The notes under the pieces: generated by a model | Told to the model about the DNA's origin: nothing | The model's database searches: none | Seen by the model: only the letters and a program-made list of their open reading frames with translations | Position numbers and translations under genes: made by a program | DNA from: JAFKFJ01 sp963786445 | GTDB taxonomy: Bacteria > Pseudomonadota > Alphaproteobacteria > Acetobacterales > Acetobacteraceae | Assembly: GCA_963786445.1 (NCBI GenBank) | Contig: CAWAZU010000026.1 | Location: forward strand, 62,001 to 126,000 | DNA: 64,000 nt | Reading direction: 5' to 3' | Shown: in pieces, positions 36,890 through 45,764 of the stretch | Position numbering within the stretch: position 1 is the stretch's first letter | Layout: each line of letters opens with the position of its first letter

Positions 36890-38374
36890 TCAGCCCACCG
36901 AGCCTTCGAGGCTCACCGCCAGCAGCTTTTGCGCCTCGACGGCGAACTCCATCGGCAGTTCCTTCAGCACTTCCTTGCAGAAGCCGTTGACGATCAGGTT
37001 GACCGCGTCCTCTTCGGAAAGCCCGCGCTGGCGGCAGTAGAACAGCTGGTCGTCGGCGATTTTCGACGTCGTCGCCTCGTGCTCGACTTTTGCCGTCGGG
37101 TTGCGGCTTTCGATATACGGCACGGTATGCGCGCCGCAGCGGTTGCCGATGAGGAGGCTGTCGCACTGCGTATGGTTCCGCGCGCCCGCCGCCTTCGGCA
37201 TGATGCGCACCTGGCCGCGATAGGTGTTGTCCGACCGCCCGGCGCTGATGCCTTTGGAGACGATGGTGCTGCGCGTGTTGCGGCCGATATGGATCATCTT
37301 TGTTCCCGTGTCGGCCTGCTGGCGGTTGGTCGTCACCGCGACCGAGTAGAACTCGCCCACGCTGTCGTCGCCCTGCAGGATGCAACTCGGGTATTTCCAG
37401 GTGATCGCCGATCCGGTCTCCACCTGCGTCCAGCTGATCTTGCTGCGCGCACCGCGGCAGGCACCGCGCTTGGTGACGAAATTGTAGATGCCGCCGCGCC
37501 CTTCCGCATCGCCCGGATACCAGTTCTGCACCGTGCTGTATTTGATCTGCGCATCGTCCAGCGCGACCAGCTCCACCACCGCCGCGTGCAGCTGGTTCTC
37601 GTCGCGCTGCGGCGCGGTGCAGCCTTCCAGATACGAGACGTAGCTGCCGGCCTCGGCGATGATCAGCGTGCGCTCGAACTGGCCGGTGTTGCGGGCATTG
37701 ATGCGGAAATACGTGGACAGCTCCATCGGACAGCGCACGCCCGGCGGCACATAGACAAAACTGCCGTCGGTGAACACGGCGGAGTTCAGCGCGGCAAAGA
37801 AATTGTCGCCCTGCGGCACCACGCTGCCGAGATACTTGCGCACCAGATCGGGATGTTCGCGCACCGCCTCGCTGATCGGGCAGAAGATCACGCCGGCCTT
37901 GGCGAGCGTGGCGCGGAACGTGGTCGCCACCGAGACGCTGTCGAACACCGCGTCCACCGCGACCGGCGCACGCTCCGTCTCGCCCGGCTCGACGCCGGCG
38001 AGGATCGCCCGCTCGGTGAGCGGAATGCCCAGCTTCTCGTAGGTCGCCAGCAACTGCGGATCGACCTCGTCAAGGCTCGCCGGCCCGCGCCGGCGCTTGG
38101 GGGCCGCGTAATAATGCAAGTCCTGATAATTAATGGGCGGGTGCTCGACATGCGCCCAGTGCGGCTCCGTCATCGCCTGCCACGCCGCGAACGCCTTCAG
38201 CCGCCAGTCCAGCAGCCATTCCGGCTCGTCCTTGCGGGCCGAGATCAGGCGGATGATGTCGGTGTTCAGCCCTTTGGGGGCCACGTCCATCTCGATGTCG
38301 GTGGTGAACCCCCACTTGTAGGGGTTCTGCGTGACCGCCTGGACGGTCTGCAGGGTGTCGGCGGTTTGCGACAT
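36890..38374 (-). CDS. sufB: Fe-S cluster assembly protein SufB
   Basis: This 494-residue core scaffold protein is where clusters are assembled. NPYKWGFTTDIEMDVAPKGL near the N-terminus and SYLEGCTAPQRDENQLHAAV and CDSLLIGNRCGAHTVPYIES near the C-terminus are characteristic, including the conserved Cys and Glu/His ligands. It starts 9 bases after the rrf2-type regulator gene. Confidence 0.96.
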   Translation of the reverse strand: MSQTADTLQTVQAVTQNPYKWGFTTDIEMDVAPKGLNTDIIRLISARKDEPEWLLDWRLKAFAAWQAMTEPHWAHVEHPPINYQDLHYYAAPKRRRGPASLDEVDPQLLATYEKLGIPLTERAILAGVEPGETERAPVAVDAVFDSVSVATTFRATLAKAGVIFCPISEAVREHPDLVRKYLGSVVPQGDNFFAALNSAVFTDGSFVYVPPGVRCPMELSTYFRINARNTGQFERTLIIAEAGSYVSYLEGCTAPQRDENQLHAAVVELVALDDAQIKYSTVQNWYPGDAEGRGGIYNFVTKRGACRGARSKISWTQVETGSAITWKYPSCILQGDDSVGEFYSVAVTTNRQQADTGTKMIHIGRNTRSTIVSKGISAGRSDNTYRGQVRIMPKAAGARNHTQCDSLLIGNRCGAHTVPYIESRNPTAKVEHEATTSKIADDQLFYCRQRGLSEEDAVNLIVNGFCKEVLKELPMEFAVEAQKLLAVSLEGSVG

Positions 38375-38383
38375 GTCGGCTCC

Positions 38384-38854
38384 TTATTCGGCCGCGGCCG
38401 AGGCGGCCGCCGGTATGCGCAGCGCGCGCGGGATCGAGGCGGCCCGCATCTCGGCGAGCGTGATCCGGTCGAGCGCGCCGCGGATGGCGTCGTTCACCAG
38501 GTCCCAGCGGCCCTTGACGGCGCAGATGCTCTCCACGTCGCAGCCGCCGGCGCCGCCATCAACACAGGCGGCAAGCGCGATCGGGCCATCCACCACGGCG
38601 ATCACGTCGCTGATCGCGATGCTGCCGAGCGGACGCGCCAGCCGGTAGCCGCCGCGGGCGCCGCGCTGGGAGGCGACCAGCCCGCCGCAGGTCAGCGCCT
38701 TCAGCACCTTCGCCACCGTCGGCTCCGGCACCCCGGTCGCGGCGGCGATCCCCGGCGAGGTCTGCACCGCATCCTCGCCGCTCCCACGCTCGCCCTCGGC
38801 CAGCCGGAGCAGCACGACCACGGCATAGTCGGTGAGCTTGGAAAGCCTCAGCAT
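38384..38854 (-). CDS. Rrf2-family SUF system regulator (IscR/SufR-like)
   Basis: This 156-residue winged-helix regulator is of the Rrf2 family. MLRLSKLTDYAVVVLLRLAE opens the HTH domain, and VPEPTVAKVLKALTCGGLV and RGARGGYRLARP follow. Three cysteines near residues 94-110 (CVDGGAGGCDVESIC) are spaced to hold an Fe-S cluster. It heads the operon rrf2-sufBCDSUT-sufA, so it probably senses Fe-S status and controls its own operon. A palindrome at 38885-38899, 31 bases upstream, is the likely site. Confidence 0.92.
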   Translation of the reverse strand: MLRLSKLTDYAVVVLLRLAEGERGSGEDAVQTSPGIAAATGVPEPTVAKVLKALTCGGLVASQRGARGGYRLARPLGSIAISDVIAVVDGPIALAACVDGGAGGCDVESICAVKGRWDLVNDAIRGALDRITLAEMRAASIPRALRIPAAASAAAE

Positions 38855-38884
38855 GGCGGATCGCGCCCCACGGGCTGCATATCC

Positions 38885-38899
38885 GGACCCCAGTGGTCC
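38885..38899. promoter_or_regulatory. Candidate operator between the suf regulator and the metal ATPase genes
   Basis: GGACC-CCAGT-GGTCC is a perfect 5-base inverted repeat, nearly extended by one or two bases each side. It lies in the 118-base gap between the divergent rrf2 (start 38854) and ATPase (start 38973) genes. A TTGACC hexamer on the minus strand (38933-38938) is a possible -35 for the suf operon. Assignment to the Rrf2 protein is inferred from position. Confidence 0.4.
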
Positions 38900-38972
38900 T
38901 GATTAGGTCGAAATGGGGCATTCGGCGCGGCAGGTCAAGCCCGCGTGCGCGATCGGTGCTAGGTTTCCCGCC

Positions 38973-41252
38973 ATGTCGCGCCCGCGCCTGATGCTGCTGT
39001 CCGTCCTGCTGCTCGGCATCGCCGGGGCGGTGCTGGCCGCGCTCGGGGAGGGCATGGCGGCGCGCATCGTCTGGGGCGCGGCGGCGCTGCCGATCGCGCT
39101 CGACCTGTTGATCTCCTCGGGCCGCGCGCTGGCCGGCGGGGCGATCGGAGTGGACGTGATCGCCCTGCTGGCGATCGGCGCCGCGCTGGCGATGGGCGAA
39201 GCGTTCCCCGCCGCCCTGGTCGCCCTGATGGTCGCCGGCGGCAATGCGCTGGAGGCGTTCGCCGAGGGCCGCGCCCGGCGCGAGATGACCGCGCTGCTCG
39301 CCCGCGCCCCGCGCGTCGCGCATCGCGCCGCGGACGGGCAAATCACCGACATCGCCGTCGAGGCGATCCGGCCCGGCGACCGGCTGCTGGTCAAGCCCGG
39401 CGAGACGCTGCCGGTGGACGGAACTCTGGAGGACGGGGCGGCCTCGCTCGACGAAGCGGCGCTGACCGGGGAGCCGCTGCCGGTCGCCCGCGCCGCCGGC
39501 GAGGCACTGCGCAGCGGCGTGGTCAATGCCGGCGGGCCGCTGCTGATGCGCGCCAGCGCCTCCGCCGAGGCCAGCACCTACGCCGCCATCGTGCGCCTGG
39601 TCCGCGTCGCCGGGGCCGAGCGCCCGCCGATGGCGCGGCTGGCGGACCGCTGGGCGCTCGCCTTTCTTCCTGCAACGCTGCTGGTCGCCGGGCTGGCCTG
39701 GGGGATCTCGGGCGATCCGCGGCGGGCGCTGGCGGTGCTGGTGGTGGCCACACCCTGCCCGCTGATCCTGGCTGCGCCGGTGGCGCTGGTGTGCGGCATC
39801 TCGCGGGCGGCGAAACGCGGCGCGATCATCAAGGGCGGCGGCGCGCTGGAGCGGCTGGCGCGGGTGCGCACGGCGCTGTTCGACAAGACCGGCACGCTCA
39901 CCTCCGGCACCCCGCATGTGGCGGCGATCGAGCCGATGCCGGGCTTCGCCGCCGACCAGGTGCTGCGGCTCGCCGCCGCCCTCGATCAGGTCTCGCAGCA
40001 TGTCGTGGCGCGCGCCGTCGTCGCCGCCGGGGAGGCCGCCGGCCTGACGCTGCCGCTGCCGCAGGACGCGGTGGAGTTCCCTGGCGGCGGCGTGGCCGGC
40101 ACGGTGGAAGGGCGGGCGGTGCTGGTCGGCAGCGGCGGCCTGCTGGCCGCACAGGGCTGCGCGCTGCCGGAGGCGGGAGCGGCCACCCGGCTGGCCGGCG
40201 CGGCGGCGGCGGCGGCCTGGGTCGCGGTGGACGGGCAGGTGGCCGGCGTGTTGCTGCTGTCCGACCGGCTGCGGCCGGAGACACCGCGGGCGCTGCGGGC
40301 GCTGCGCGCGGCCGGGGTGACGCGGCTGGTCATGGTCAGCGGCGACCGCGCCGCCTCGGCCGAGGCGATCGGCCGCGCGCTTGGCCTGGACGCGGTGCGG
40401 GCCGACCTGACGCCGGAGGGCAAGATCGCGGTGGTGCGGGCGGAGCACGCGGCCGGACCGACGCTGATGGTGGGCGACGGCATCAACGACGCGCCGGCGC
40501 TGGCGGCGGCCGATGTCGGGGTGGCCATGGGCGCGCGCGGCGCCGCGGCCGCGGCCGAGGCGGCCGACGTGGTGCTGCTGGTGGACCGGCTCGACGCGCT
40601 GGCGGCGGCGGTCGGCTCGGCGAGGCGGGCGCGGGCGATCGCGCTGCAATCGATCGCCGTGGGCATGGGCCTGTCGGCGCTCGCCATGCTGGCCGCGGCG
40701 TTCGGCTACCTGCCGCCGGTGTTCGGCGCGCTGCTCCAGGAGGCGATCGACGTCGTCGTGATCCTGAACGCGCTGCGCGTGCTGCGCGGCCCGGCCGGCC
40801 CGGGGCCGCTGCCCGAGGCGGCCGGCGTGCCGCGCATGCTGCAGGACCATAAGAAGCTGCGCCGCCTCGGCGCCCGCATGCGCCGGGTTGCCGACCAACT
40901 CGACGCCGCCGCGGCGCCGCCCGACGCGGACCTGCGCGCCATCGTCGCGGACCTGCACACGCTGCTGCTGCCGCACCAGCAGAACGAGGAGCGGCTGCTG
41001 TTCCCGGAACTGGCGCAGCGGCTGGGCGGGCGCGACCCGACCGGCACGCTGATCCGCATGCACGAGGAGATCGCCGAGCTTTCGGCGCGCCTCGCCGGCC
41101 TCGCCGAATCGCTCGACCCGCAGGCGACTTCGGGCGGCGAGCGGCGGGAGGTGCGGCGGCTGCTCTATGCGCTCGACGCGATCGTGGCGCTGCACCTGAC
41201 CGCCGAGGAGGAGGTGCTGGAGCAGGCCGGCGGTGCGCCGGCGCCGTCGTGA
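38973..41252 (+). CDS. P1B-5-type metal-translocating ATPase with C-terminal hemerythrin-like domain
   Basis: This 759-residue heavy-metal P-type ATPase has ion-binding helix motif TPCPLILAAPVAL instead of CPC, phosphorylation site DKTGTLTSGTP and hinge GDGINDAPALAAADVG. The last membrane region reads LLQEAIDVVVILNALRVL. It lacks an N-terminal metal-binding domain. The C-terminal ~150 residues form a hemerythrin-like helical bundle with ligand-type His/Glu motifs (DHKKLRRL, LLPHQQNEERLLFPEL, RMHEEI, LHLTAEEEVL). TPC plus a C-terminal hemerythrin domain defines the P1B-5 group, of which Sinorhizobium Nia exports Ni and Fe. The ATG at 38973 has AGG 9 bases upstream. Divergence from the suf regulator supports an iron link. 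Confidence 0.9.
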   Translation: MSRPRLMLLSVLLLGIAGAVLAALGEGMAARIVWGAAALPIALDLLISSGRALAGGAIGVDVIALLAIGAALAMGEAFPAALVALMVAGGNALEAFAEGRARREMTALLARAPRVAHRAADGQITDIAVEAIRPGDRLLVKPGETLPVDGTLEDGAASLDEAALTGEPLPVARAAGEALRSGVVNAGGPLLMRASASAEASTYAAIVRLVRVAGAERPPMARLADRWALAFLPATLLVAGLAWGISGDPRRALAVLVVATPCPLILAAPVALVCGISRAAKRGAIIKGGGALERLARVRTALFDKTGTLTSGTPHVAAIEPMPGFAADQVLRLAAALDQVSQHVVARAVVAAGEAAGLTLPLPQDAVEFPGGGVAGTVEGRAVLVGSGGLLAAQGCALPEAGAATRLAGAAAAAAWVAVDGQVAGVLLLSDRLRPETPRALRALRAAGVTRLVMVSGDRAASAEAIGRALGLDAVRADLTPEGKIAVVRAEHAAGPTLMVGDGINDAPALAAADVGVAMGARGAAAAAEAADVVLLVDRLDALAAAVGSARRARAIALQSIAVGMGLSALAMLAAAFGYLPPVFGALLQEAIDVVVILNALRVLRGPAGPGPLPEAAGVPRMLQDHKKLRRLGARMRRVADQLDAAAAPPDADLRAIVADLHTLLLPHQQNEERLLFPELAQRLGGRDPTGTLIRMHEEIAELSARLAGLAESLDPQATSGGERREVRRLLYALDAIVALHLTAEEEVLEQAGGAPAPS

Positions 41253-41357
41253 CGGGCAGACGTCGGTCCAGCCGTGTCGGCGCTTGCGGTTGACCGGCGT
41301 CATCCGGTCGCCGATGAACGCGGTGCCGCAGACCATCCGCGGATGATCAACCTGCCG

Positions 41358-41993
41358 ATGCTGACGAGCTCCCGATGCGCGCCGCCGCCCGTGTCTGAAA
41401 CGGTTGTCACGCCGCGCCCGGCGGCGAGCCTGCTGCTGCTGCGCGAGGCGGCGGAAGGGCCGGAGGTGCTGATGGGCCTGCGCGGCGCCGGGCACCGCTT
41501 CATGCCCAACCGCATGGTGTTCCCCGGCGGCGCCGTCGATGCCGCCGATCACGCCGCCCCCTGGGCCGCGCCGCTGCGGGCGGAGGTGCTGCGGCGGCTG
41601 GAGGTGGCGGCCGAACCCTCGCTCGCGCGCGCGCTCGGCATCGCCGCGGCGCGCGAGTTGGAGGAGGAGACCGGGCTCTCGCTCGGCCGGCCGCCGTGGC
41701 TCGACGGGCTGGATTATCTCTGCCGCGCCATCACGCCCGCGCCGCAGCCGGTCCGCTTCGACGCAAGGTTCTTCGTCGTCGATGCCGAAGTCGCCGCCGG
41801 CACGCTCGGCGGCTCGGGCGAGCTGGAGGGGTTGCGCTTCTACGCGGTGGACGAGGCGCTGACGCTCGACCTCGCGCTGGTCACGCGCGCGGTGCTGGGG
41901 CGGCTGATCGAGTGGCGGGCGCTGACGCCCGCCGCGCGCGCCGCCCGGCCGCACGGCCACGTGCTGATCGAGAAGCAGTGGCATACCGAGTAG
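41358..41993 (+). CDS. Nudix hydrolase
   Basis: A Nudix-fold pyrophosphohydrolase; the substrate is not known. The Nudix helix is seen in IAAARELEEETGLSLG, preceded by FPGGAVDAADHAAP with an insert between the glycine loop and the helix. That layout resembles the NUDT7/8/19-like and CoA-type members. The start is uncertain: ATG at 41358 and GTG at 41391 both precede the conserved part, earlier in-frame starts exist (41274, 41343), and none has a clear ribosome site. It converges on the metallo-beta-lactamase gene with 3 bases between stops. Confidence 0.82.
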   Translation: MLTSSRCAPPPVSETVVTPRPAASLLLLREAAEGPEVLMGLRGAGHRFMPNRMVFPGGAVDAADHAAPWAAPLRAEVLRRLEVAAEPSLARALGIAAARELEEETGLSLGRPPWLDGLDYLCRAITPAPQPVRFDARFFVVDAEVAAGTLGGSGELEGLRFYAVDEALTLDLALVTRAVLGRLIEWRALTPAARAARPHGHVLIEKQWHTE

Positions 41994-41996
41994 CGG

Positions 41997-42797
41997 TCAG
42001 CGCAGCCGCCAGACCCCGCCATCGTCCGCCGTCGCGACGCCCTCGGCGGCGAGCTTGCGCAGATGCGCGGTCACGCTCGCCTCGGCGGCGCCGCGCAGGC
42101 GCGGGTCGAGCGGGACGTAGAGGCGCTCCACCAGCGCCGCGGCGGAGTGCGGCGCCGCGCGCAGGGCGGCGAGGATGGCCGCCTCGCGTTCCAGGCGGTG
42201 ACGCAGCAGCGCCTCGGTGAACGGGCGCGGGTCGGTGATCGGCGGGCCGTGGCCGGGCAGAAACAGCAGGTCGTCACTGCGGGCCAGCAGCCGCCGCAGG
42301 CCGGCGATATAGGCCGCCATGTCGCCATCGGGCGGCATCACCACGGTGGTGGCGAAACTCATCACGTGGTCGCCGGTGCAGACCACGCCGTCCTCGCGCG
42401 CGAAGCACATGTGGTCGGACGCATGGCCGGGCGTGTGCAGCGCGGTCCAGATGCCGATGCGCGCGCCGTCGGGCAGGCCGCGCGCGGCGGCAAAAACCTC
42501 CGCGCCGGTCGCCGCCGCCAGCGCCGGCAGCGCGCCGAAATGGTCGGGATGGCCGTGGGTGAGGAAGATGCGCGCCACCTTGCCGGAAGCCGCCAGGATC
42601 GCCGCGACGTGGGAGGCATCGTCCGGGCCGGGGTCGAGCACCGTGGTGCCGGCCGCCCCTTCGATCAGGTAGGTGTTGGTGCCGTGACAGGTCAGCGGCC
42701 CCGGATTGGGGGCAACCAGCCGGCGGATGCCGGGGGCGACCGAAAACGCCTCGCCGCGCGGCGGCGCCGGCTCGGTGAGCAACGCCAACGGCGTCAT
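41997..42797 (-). CDS. Metallo-beta-lactamase-fold hydrolase (LACTB2-like)
   Basis: This 266-residue protein has the HxHxDH metal motif (LTHGHPDHFGAL, residues ~78-89), TPGHASDHMCF, GDHVM and a final PGHGPPI metal ligand. The C-terminal ~80 residues form a winged-helix-like extension (ASVTAHLRKLAAEGVA), as in LACTB2-type proteins and some hydrolases near acyl-CoA genes. The substrate is unknown; it could be a thioester, a lactone or RNA. The start overlaps the transporter gene stop by ATGA. Confidence 0.85.
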   Translation of the reverse strand: MTPLALLTEPAPPRGEAFSVAPGIRRLVAPNPGPLTCHGTNTYLIEGAAGTTVLDPGPDDASHVAAILAASGKVARIFLTHGHPDHFGALPALAAATGAEVFAAARGLPDGARIGIWTALHTPGHASDHMCFAREDGVVCTGDHVMSFATTVVMPPDGDMAAYIAGLRRLLARSDDLLFLPGHGPPITDPRPFTEALLRHRLEREAAILAALRAAPHSAAALVERLYVPLDPRLRGAAEASVTAHLRKLAAEGVATADDGGVWRLR

Positions 42798-43708
42798 GCC
42801 GCGGCCGCCCGTTCGGCACGGCTGCGCCGCTGCTCGCCGAGGAACGTCGAGAGCCCGGCCGCGACCACCAGCAGCGCACCCCCCATCGTCAGGGCCGCGG
42901 GCGTCTGCCCGAAGCAGAGATAGCCCAACACGGCCGCCCAGATCAGCGCGACATACTCGAACGGCGCCAGCGCCGCCATCGGTGCCAACGCGCAAGCGCG
43001 CGAGTGCAGCCAGTGCGCCAGCCCGTTGGTCAGGCCCAGCGCCAGCACGCACGCCACCACCAGCAGGTTCACGCCCGGCACCGGGAAGCCGAGCGGCAGC
43101 AGCAGCATTCCCACCGGCAGGTGCGCCGCCAGCAGCCAGAAGGCGAGGCACTCCGGCGTCTCGGTGGTGGCGAGCACGCGCGTCAGGTTGCGGCTGACCG
43201 CCATCAGGGTGACGCCGATCAGCAGCAGCGCCGCCGCCGGCCGCCACAGATCGCCGCCCGGCCGCATCATCACCAGCATGCCGAGGAAGCCCAGGCCGGT
43301 CGCCAGCCCGCGCCGCCAGCCGACGCGCTCGGCCAGCATCGGCCCGGCCAGCAGGATCATCAGCAGCGGCGCCGCGTAGCCCACCGCATAGCTGTCGGCC
43401 AGCCCCAGCGACCAGCTCCAGGCGACGTACCAGGTGAGTGAGGCGAGCGCGTGGATGACGCTGCGGAACGCGACCAGACGGCGCCGCACCGGCAGCAGTC
43501 CACGCAGCCCGTCCGGGCGGCGGAGCGCCACCACGGCGACCACGGTTGCCCCCACGACCGCCCGCCCGACCATCGCGCCCACCACGCCCATCACCGGCAG
43601 CGCGAACACCGTCGCCACGTCGCCGAGCGTGAGCAGCAGGAAGCAGAGATTTGCCAGCGCGATGCCGCGCACCGTGTCGGCGCCGCTGTCGCGCAGCTCA
43701 CGCCGCAT
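42794..43708 (-). CDS. EamA/DMT-superfamily transporter
   Basis: This 304-residue inner-membrane protein has about ten hydrophobic helices in two EamA repeats (for example IALANLCFLLLTLGDVATVF and LALGLTNGLAHWLHSRACAL). Such transporters export metabolites or amino acids; the substrate is unknown. The ATG at 43708 starts just before the first helix. It is cotranscribed with the metallo-hydrolase gene through an ATGA overlap. Confidence 0.87.
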   Translation of the reverse strand: MRRELRDSGADTVRGIALANLCFLLLTLGDVATVFALPVMGVVGAMVGRAVVGATVVAVVALRRPDGLRGLLPVRRRLVAFRSVIHALASLTWYVAWSWSLGLADSYAVGYAAPLLMILLAGPMLAERVGWRRGLATGLGFLGMLVMMRPGGDLWRPAAALLLIGVTLMAVSRNLTRVLATTETPECLAFWLLAAHLPVGMLLLPLGFPVPGVNLLVVACVLALGLTNGLAHWLHSRACALAPMAALAPFEYVALIWAAVLGYLCFGQTPAALTMGGALLVVAAGLSTFLGEQRRSRAERAAAA

Positions 43709-43869
43709 GGCTGGACCGTTGCTGAACCATCTGCCTCCGGCCGCGGCGCGCTGTCGCGGTTTCGGTCCACGTGCGGGCGTTGTCGCGACCGGCTGACCGA
43801 CGCTTCTAGCGGATGCGCGATGCAGTGCCAATGCGGCGACCGCGCGAGATCATGAGGTGCCCGCCGGCA

Positions 43870-43899
43870 CGGAAATTGCCAATGCGGAAATTGCGAATG
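43870..43899. repeat. Two tandem 15-base repeats upstream of the NitT/TauT operon
   Basis: CGGAAATTGCCAATG (43870-43884) is followed directly by CGGAAATTGCGAATG (43885-43899), one mismatch. A third partial copy, TGCCAATGCGG, lies at 43826-43836. They sit 79-108 bases upstream of the binding-protein start at 43978, where tandem activator sites could lie. Confidence 0.6.
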
Positions 43900-43977
43900 C
43901 GTCTGGCGTCGCGTAGGCTGCCGGCGACGGTGCGACCAAGGGCCGCCGTCGCGGGAAACCAACCGAAGGGGGTGGGC

Positions 43978-44964
43978 ATGAAACGAGCTGGGCTGAAACT
44001 GGCGGCGCTGCTGTTCGGGGTTGCGGTGCTGCCGCTGCTGCCGTCGGGCCGGGCGCTGGCCGAGACGGTGCGGATCGCGCACTCCACCTGGGTCGGCTAC
44101 GGGCCGCTCTACATCGCCCGCGACAAGGGGTTCTTCAAGCAGAACGGCGTCGATGTCGAACTGATCGTCATGGAAGACCCCAAGGAACGCTTTCCGGCGA
44201 TGATGGCGGATCGCATCCAGATGATCGCGAGCACCGTCGATACCGCGCTGCTCTACCTGAAGAAGCCGACCGACTTCCAGTACGTCGTCGCGATCGACGA
44301 TTCCGACGGCGGCGACGGCATCGTCGCCAAGAAGGCCATCACCTCCATCGCCGACCTCAAGGGCAAGAAGGTCGCGGTGGACGACGGCTCGGTCTCCGAC
44401 TTCTACCTCAATGTGCTGCTGGGCAAGGCCGGGCTGAAGGACTCCGACCTGAACACGGTCAACATGACCGCGGCCGACGCCGGCGGCGCCTTCGTCGCCG
44501 GACGCGTCGATGCCGCGGTGACGTGGGAACCTTGGCTGTCCCGCGGCAAGGCCACCAAGTTCGGCCATCTGCTGGTGGACAGCTCGACCTCGCCCGGCCT
44601 CATCACCGACGTGCTCATCGCCAAGACCGATTGGGTGAAGGCGCACAGCAGCGACGCCGCCGCCGTGGTGAAGTCGTGGAACGAGGCGGTCGCGTACTAC
44701 GAAGCCCATCCCGACGAGTTGATCGCGATCATGGCGAAGGGCGTCGGCGGCTGGCTGAAGAATCCGAAGGACTTCAAGGAGACGCTGCCCGGCATCAAGT
44801 TCTACGACGCGGCCGCCAACAAGGCGTTCTTCGGCACCGCCGCGAAGCCGGGGCCGCTGGCCAACACGACGCAGGCCGCCATCGACATCTGGTCGGGCCA
44901 CGGCAAGCTGCAAGTGAAGCCGACGCCCGCCGACCTGATCAACTACACGTACGTCAACCAGTAA
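43978..44964 (+). CDS. NitT/TauT-family ABC transporter substrate-binding protein
   Basis: This 328-residue periplasmic binding protein has a Sec signal peptide (LAALLFGVAVLPLLPSGRAL, cleavage near LAE). The mature part is typical of NMT1/SsuA/TauA-like proteins: IAHSTWVGYGPLYIARDKGF, then ADRIQMIASTVDTALLYLK. Ligands in this family include nitrate, sulfonates, taurine, urea and thiamine precursors; which one applies here is not evident. The ATG at 43978 follows an AGGGGG ribosome site. It overlaps the permease start (TAATG). Confidence 0.88.
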   Translation: MKRAGLKLAALLFGVAVLPLLPSGRALAETVRIAHSTWVGYGPLYIARDKGFFKQNGVDVELIVMEDPKERFPAMMADRIQMIASTVDTALLYLKKPTDFQYVVAIDDSDGGDGIVAKKAITSIADLKGKKVAVDDGSVSDFYLNVLLGKAGLKDSDLNTVNMTAADAGGAFVAGRVDAAVTWEPWLSRGKATKFGHLLVDSSTSPGLITDVLIAKTDWVKAHSSDAAAVVKSWNEAVAYYEAHPDELIAIMAKGVGGWLKNPKDFKETLPGIKFYDAAANKAFFGTAAKPGPLANTTQAAIDIWSGHGKLQVKPTPADLINYTYVNQ

Positions 44965-45764
44965 TGGCGTCGTTCCTCGACGCCTACACGGCACCGAAGA
45001 AGGACATCCCGCGGCGTGCTTACCTCACGGTGAGCACGTCCGTGGGCGTGCTGCTGCTCGCGCTGTGGTGCGCGCTGTCCTACGGCGCGCTGGTGCGCAG
45101 CGATTTTTTGCCGACGCCGGGCGCGGTGGTCGGCGCGGCGGTCAGCGGCATCGGCGACGGCTCGCTGCTGGAGAACACCACCGTCAGCGTCACCGAGATC
45201 ATGGGCGGCTTCATCATCGCCTCGATCGTCGCCGTACCGCTCGGCATCCTCATGGGCAGTTTTAAAATCGTCGAGGCGGCGATCGAGCCGGTGACCAATT
45301 TCGTGCGCTACCTGCCGGTGTCCGCCCTCATACCGTTGTTGATTCTCTGGGTCGGCATCGATCTCGAGGAGAAAATAACCGTCATTTTCATCGGCACGTT
45401 CTTCCAGCAGCTCATCCTCATCGCCGACGTTTCGCGCGGCGTGTCCAAAGACCTGATCGACGTGTCGTACACGCTCGGCGCCACGCGGCGCACCGTGGTG
45501 CGGCGCGTGCTGATTCCGGCCACCATGCCCGGCGTGATGGACACGCTGCGCATCACGCTCGGCTGGGCCTGGACGTACCTGGTGGTGGCGGAACTCGTTG
45601 CCGCCAACAAGGGGCTTGGCTATTTCATCCTCAACTCGATGCGCGGCCTGTTCACCGACCAGATCTTCCTCGGCATCATGGTGATCGGGCTGCTCGGCCT
45701 GCTCACCGACCAGGCGTTCAAGCTGCTGCGCAACTGGATGATGCCGTGGGCGACAGCGACGTGA
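44964..45764 (+). CDS. NitT/TauT-family ABC transporter permease
   Basis: This 266-residue permease has about six membrane helices. The EAA cytoplasmic loop reads YTLGATRRTVVRRVLIPATM, followed by PGVMDTLRITLGWAWTYLVV. FVRYLPVSALIPLLILWVGI is characteristic of the SsuC/TauC/NrtB type. It starts within the stop of the binding-protein gene and overlaps the ATPase start. Confidence 0.9.
   Translation: MASFLDAYTAPKKDIPRRAYLTVSTSVGVLLLALWCALSYGALVRSDFLPTPGAVVGAAVSGIGDGSLLENTTVSVTEIMGGFIIASIVAVPLGILMGSFKIVEAAIEPVTNFVRYLPVSALIPLLILWVGIDLEEKITVIFIGTFFQQLILIADVSRGVSKDLIDVSYTLGATRRTVVRRVLIPATMPGVMDTLRITLGWAWTYLVVAELVAANKGLGYFILNSMRGLFTDQIFLGIMVIGLLGLLTDQAFKLLRNWMMPWATAT

Noticed and set aside
38559..41984. 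A 1141-codon minus-strand open frame opposite the P1B-5 ATPase and Nudix genes
   Set aside because: It is antisense to two well-supported genes and reads as Arg/Gln/His-rich low complexity, a usual shadow in high-GC DNA.
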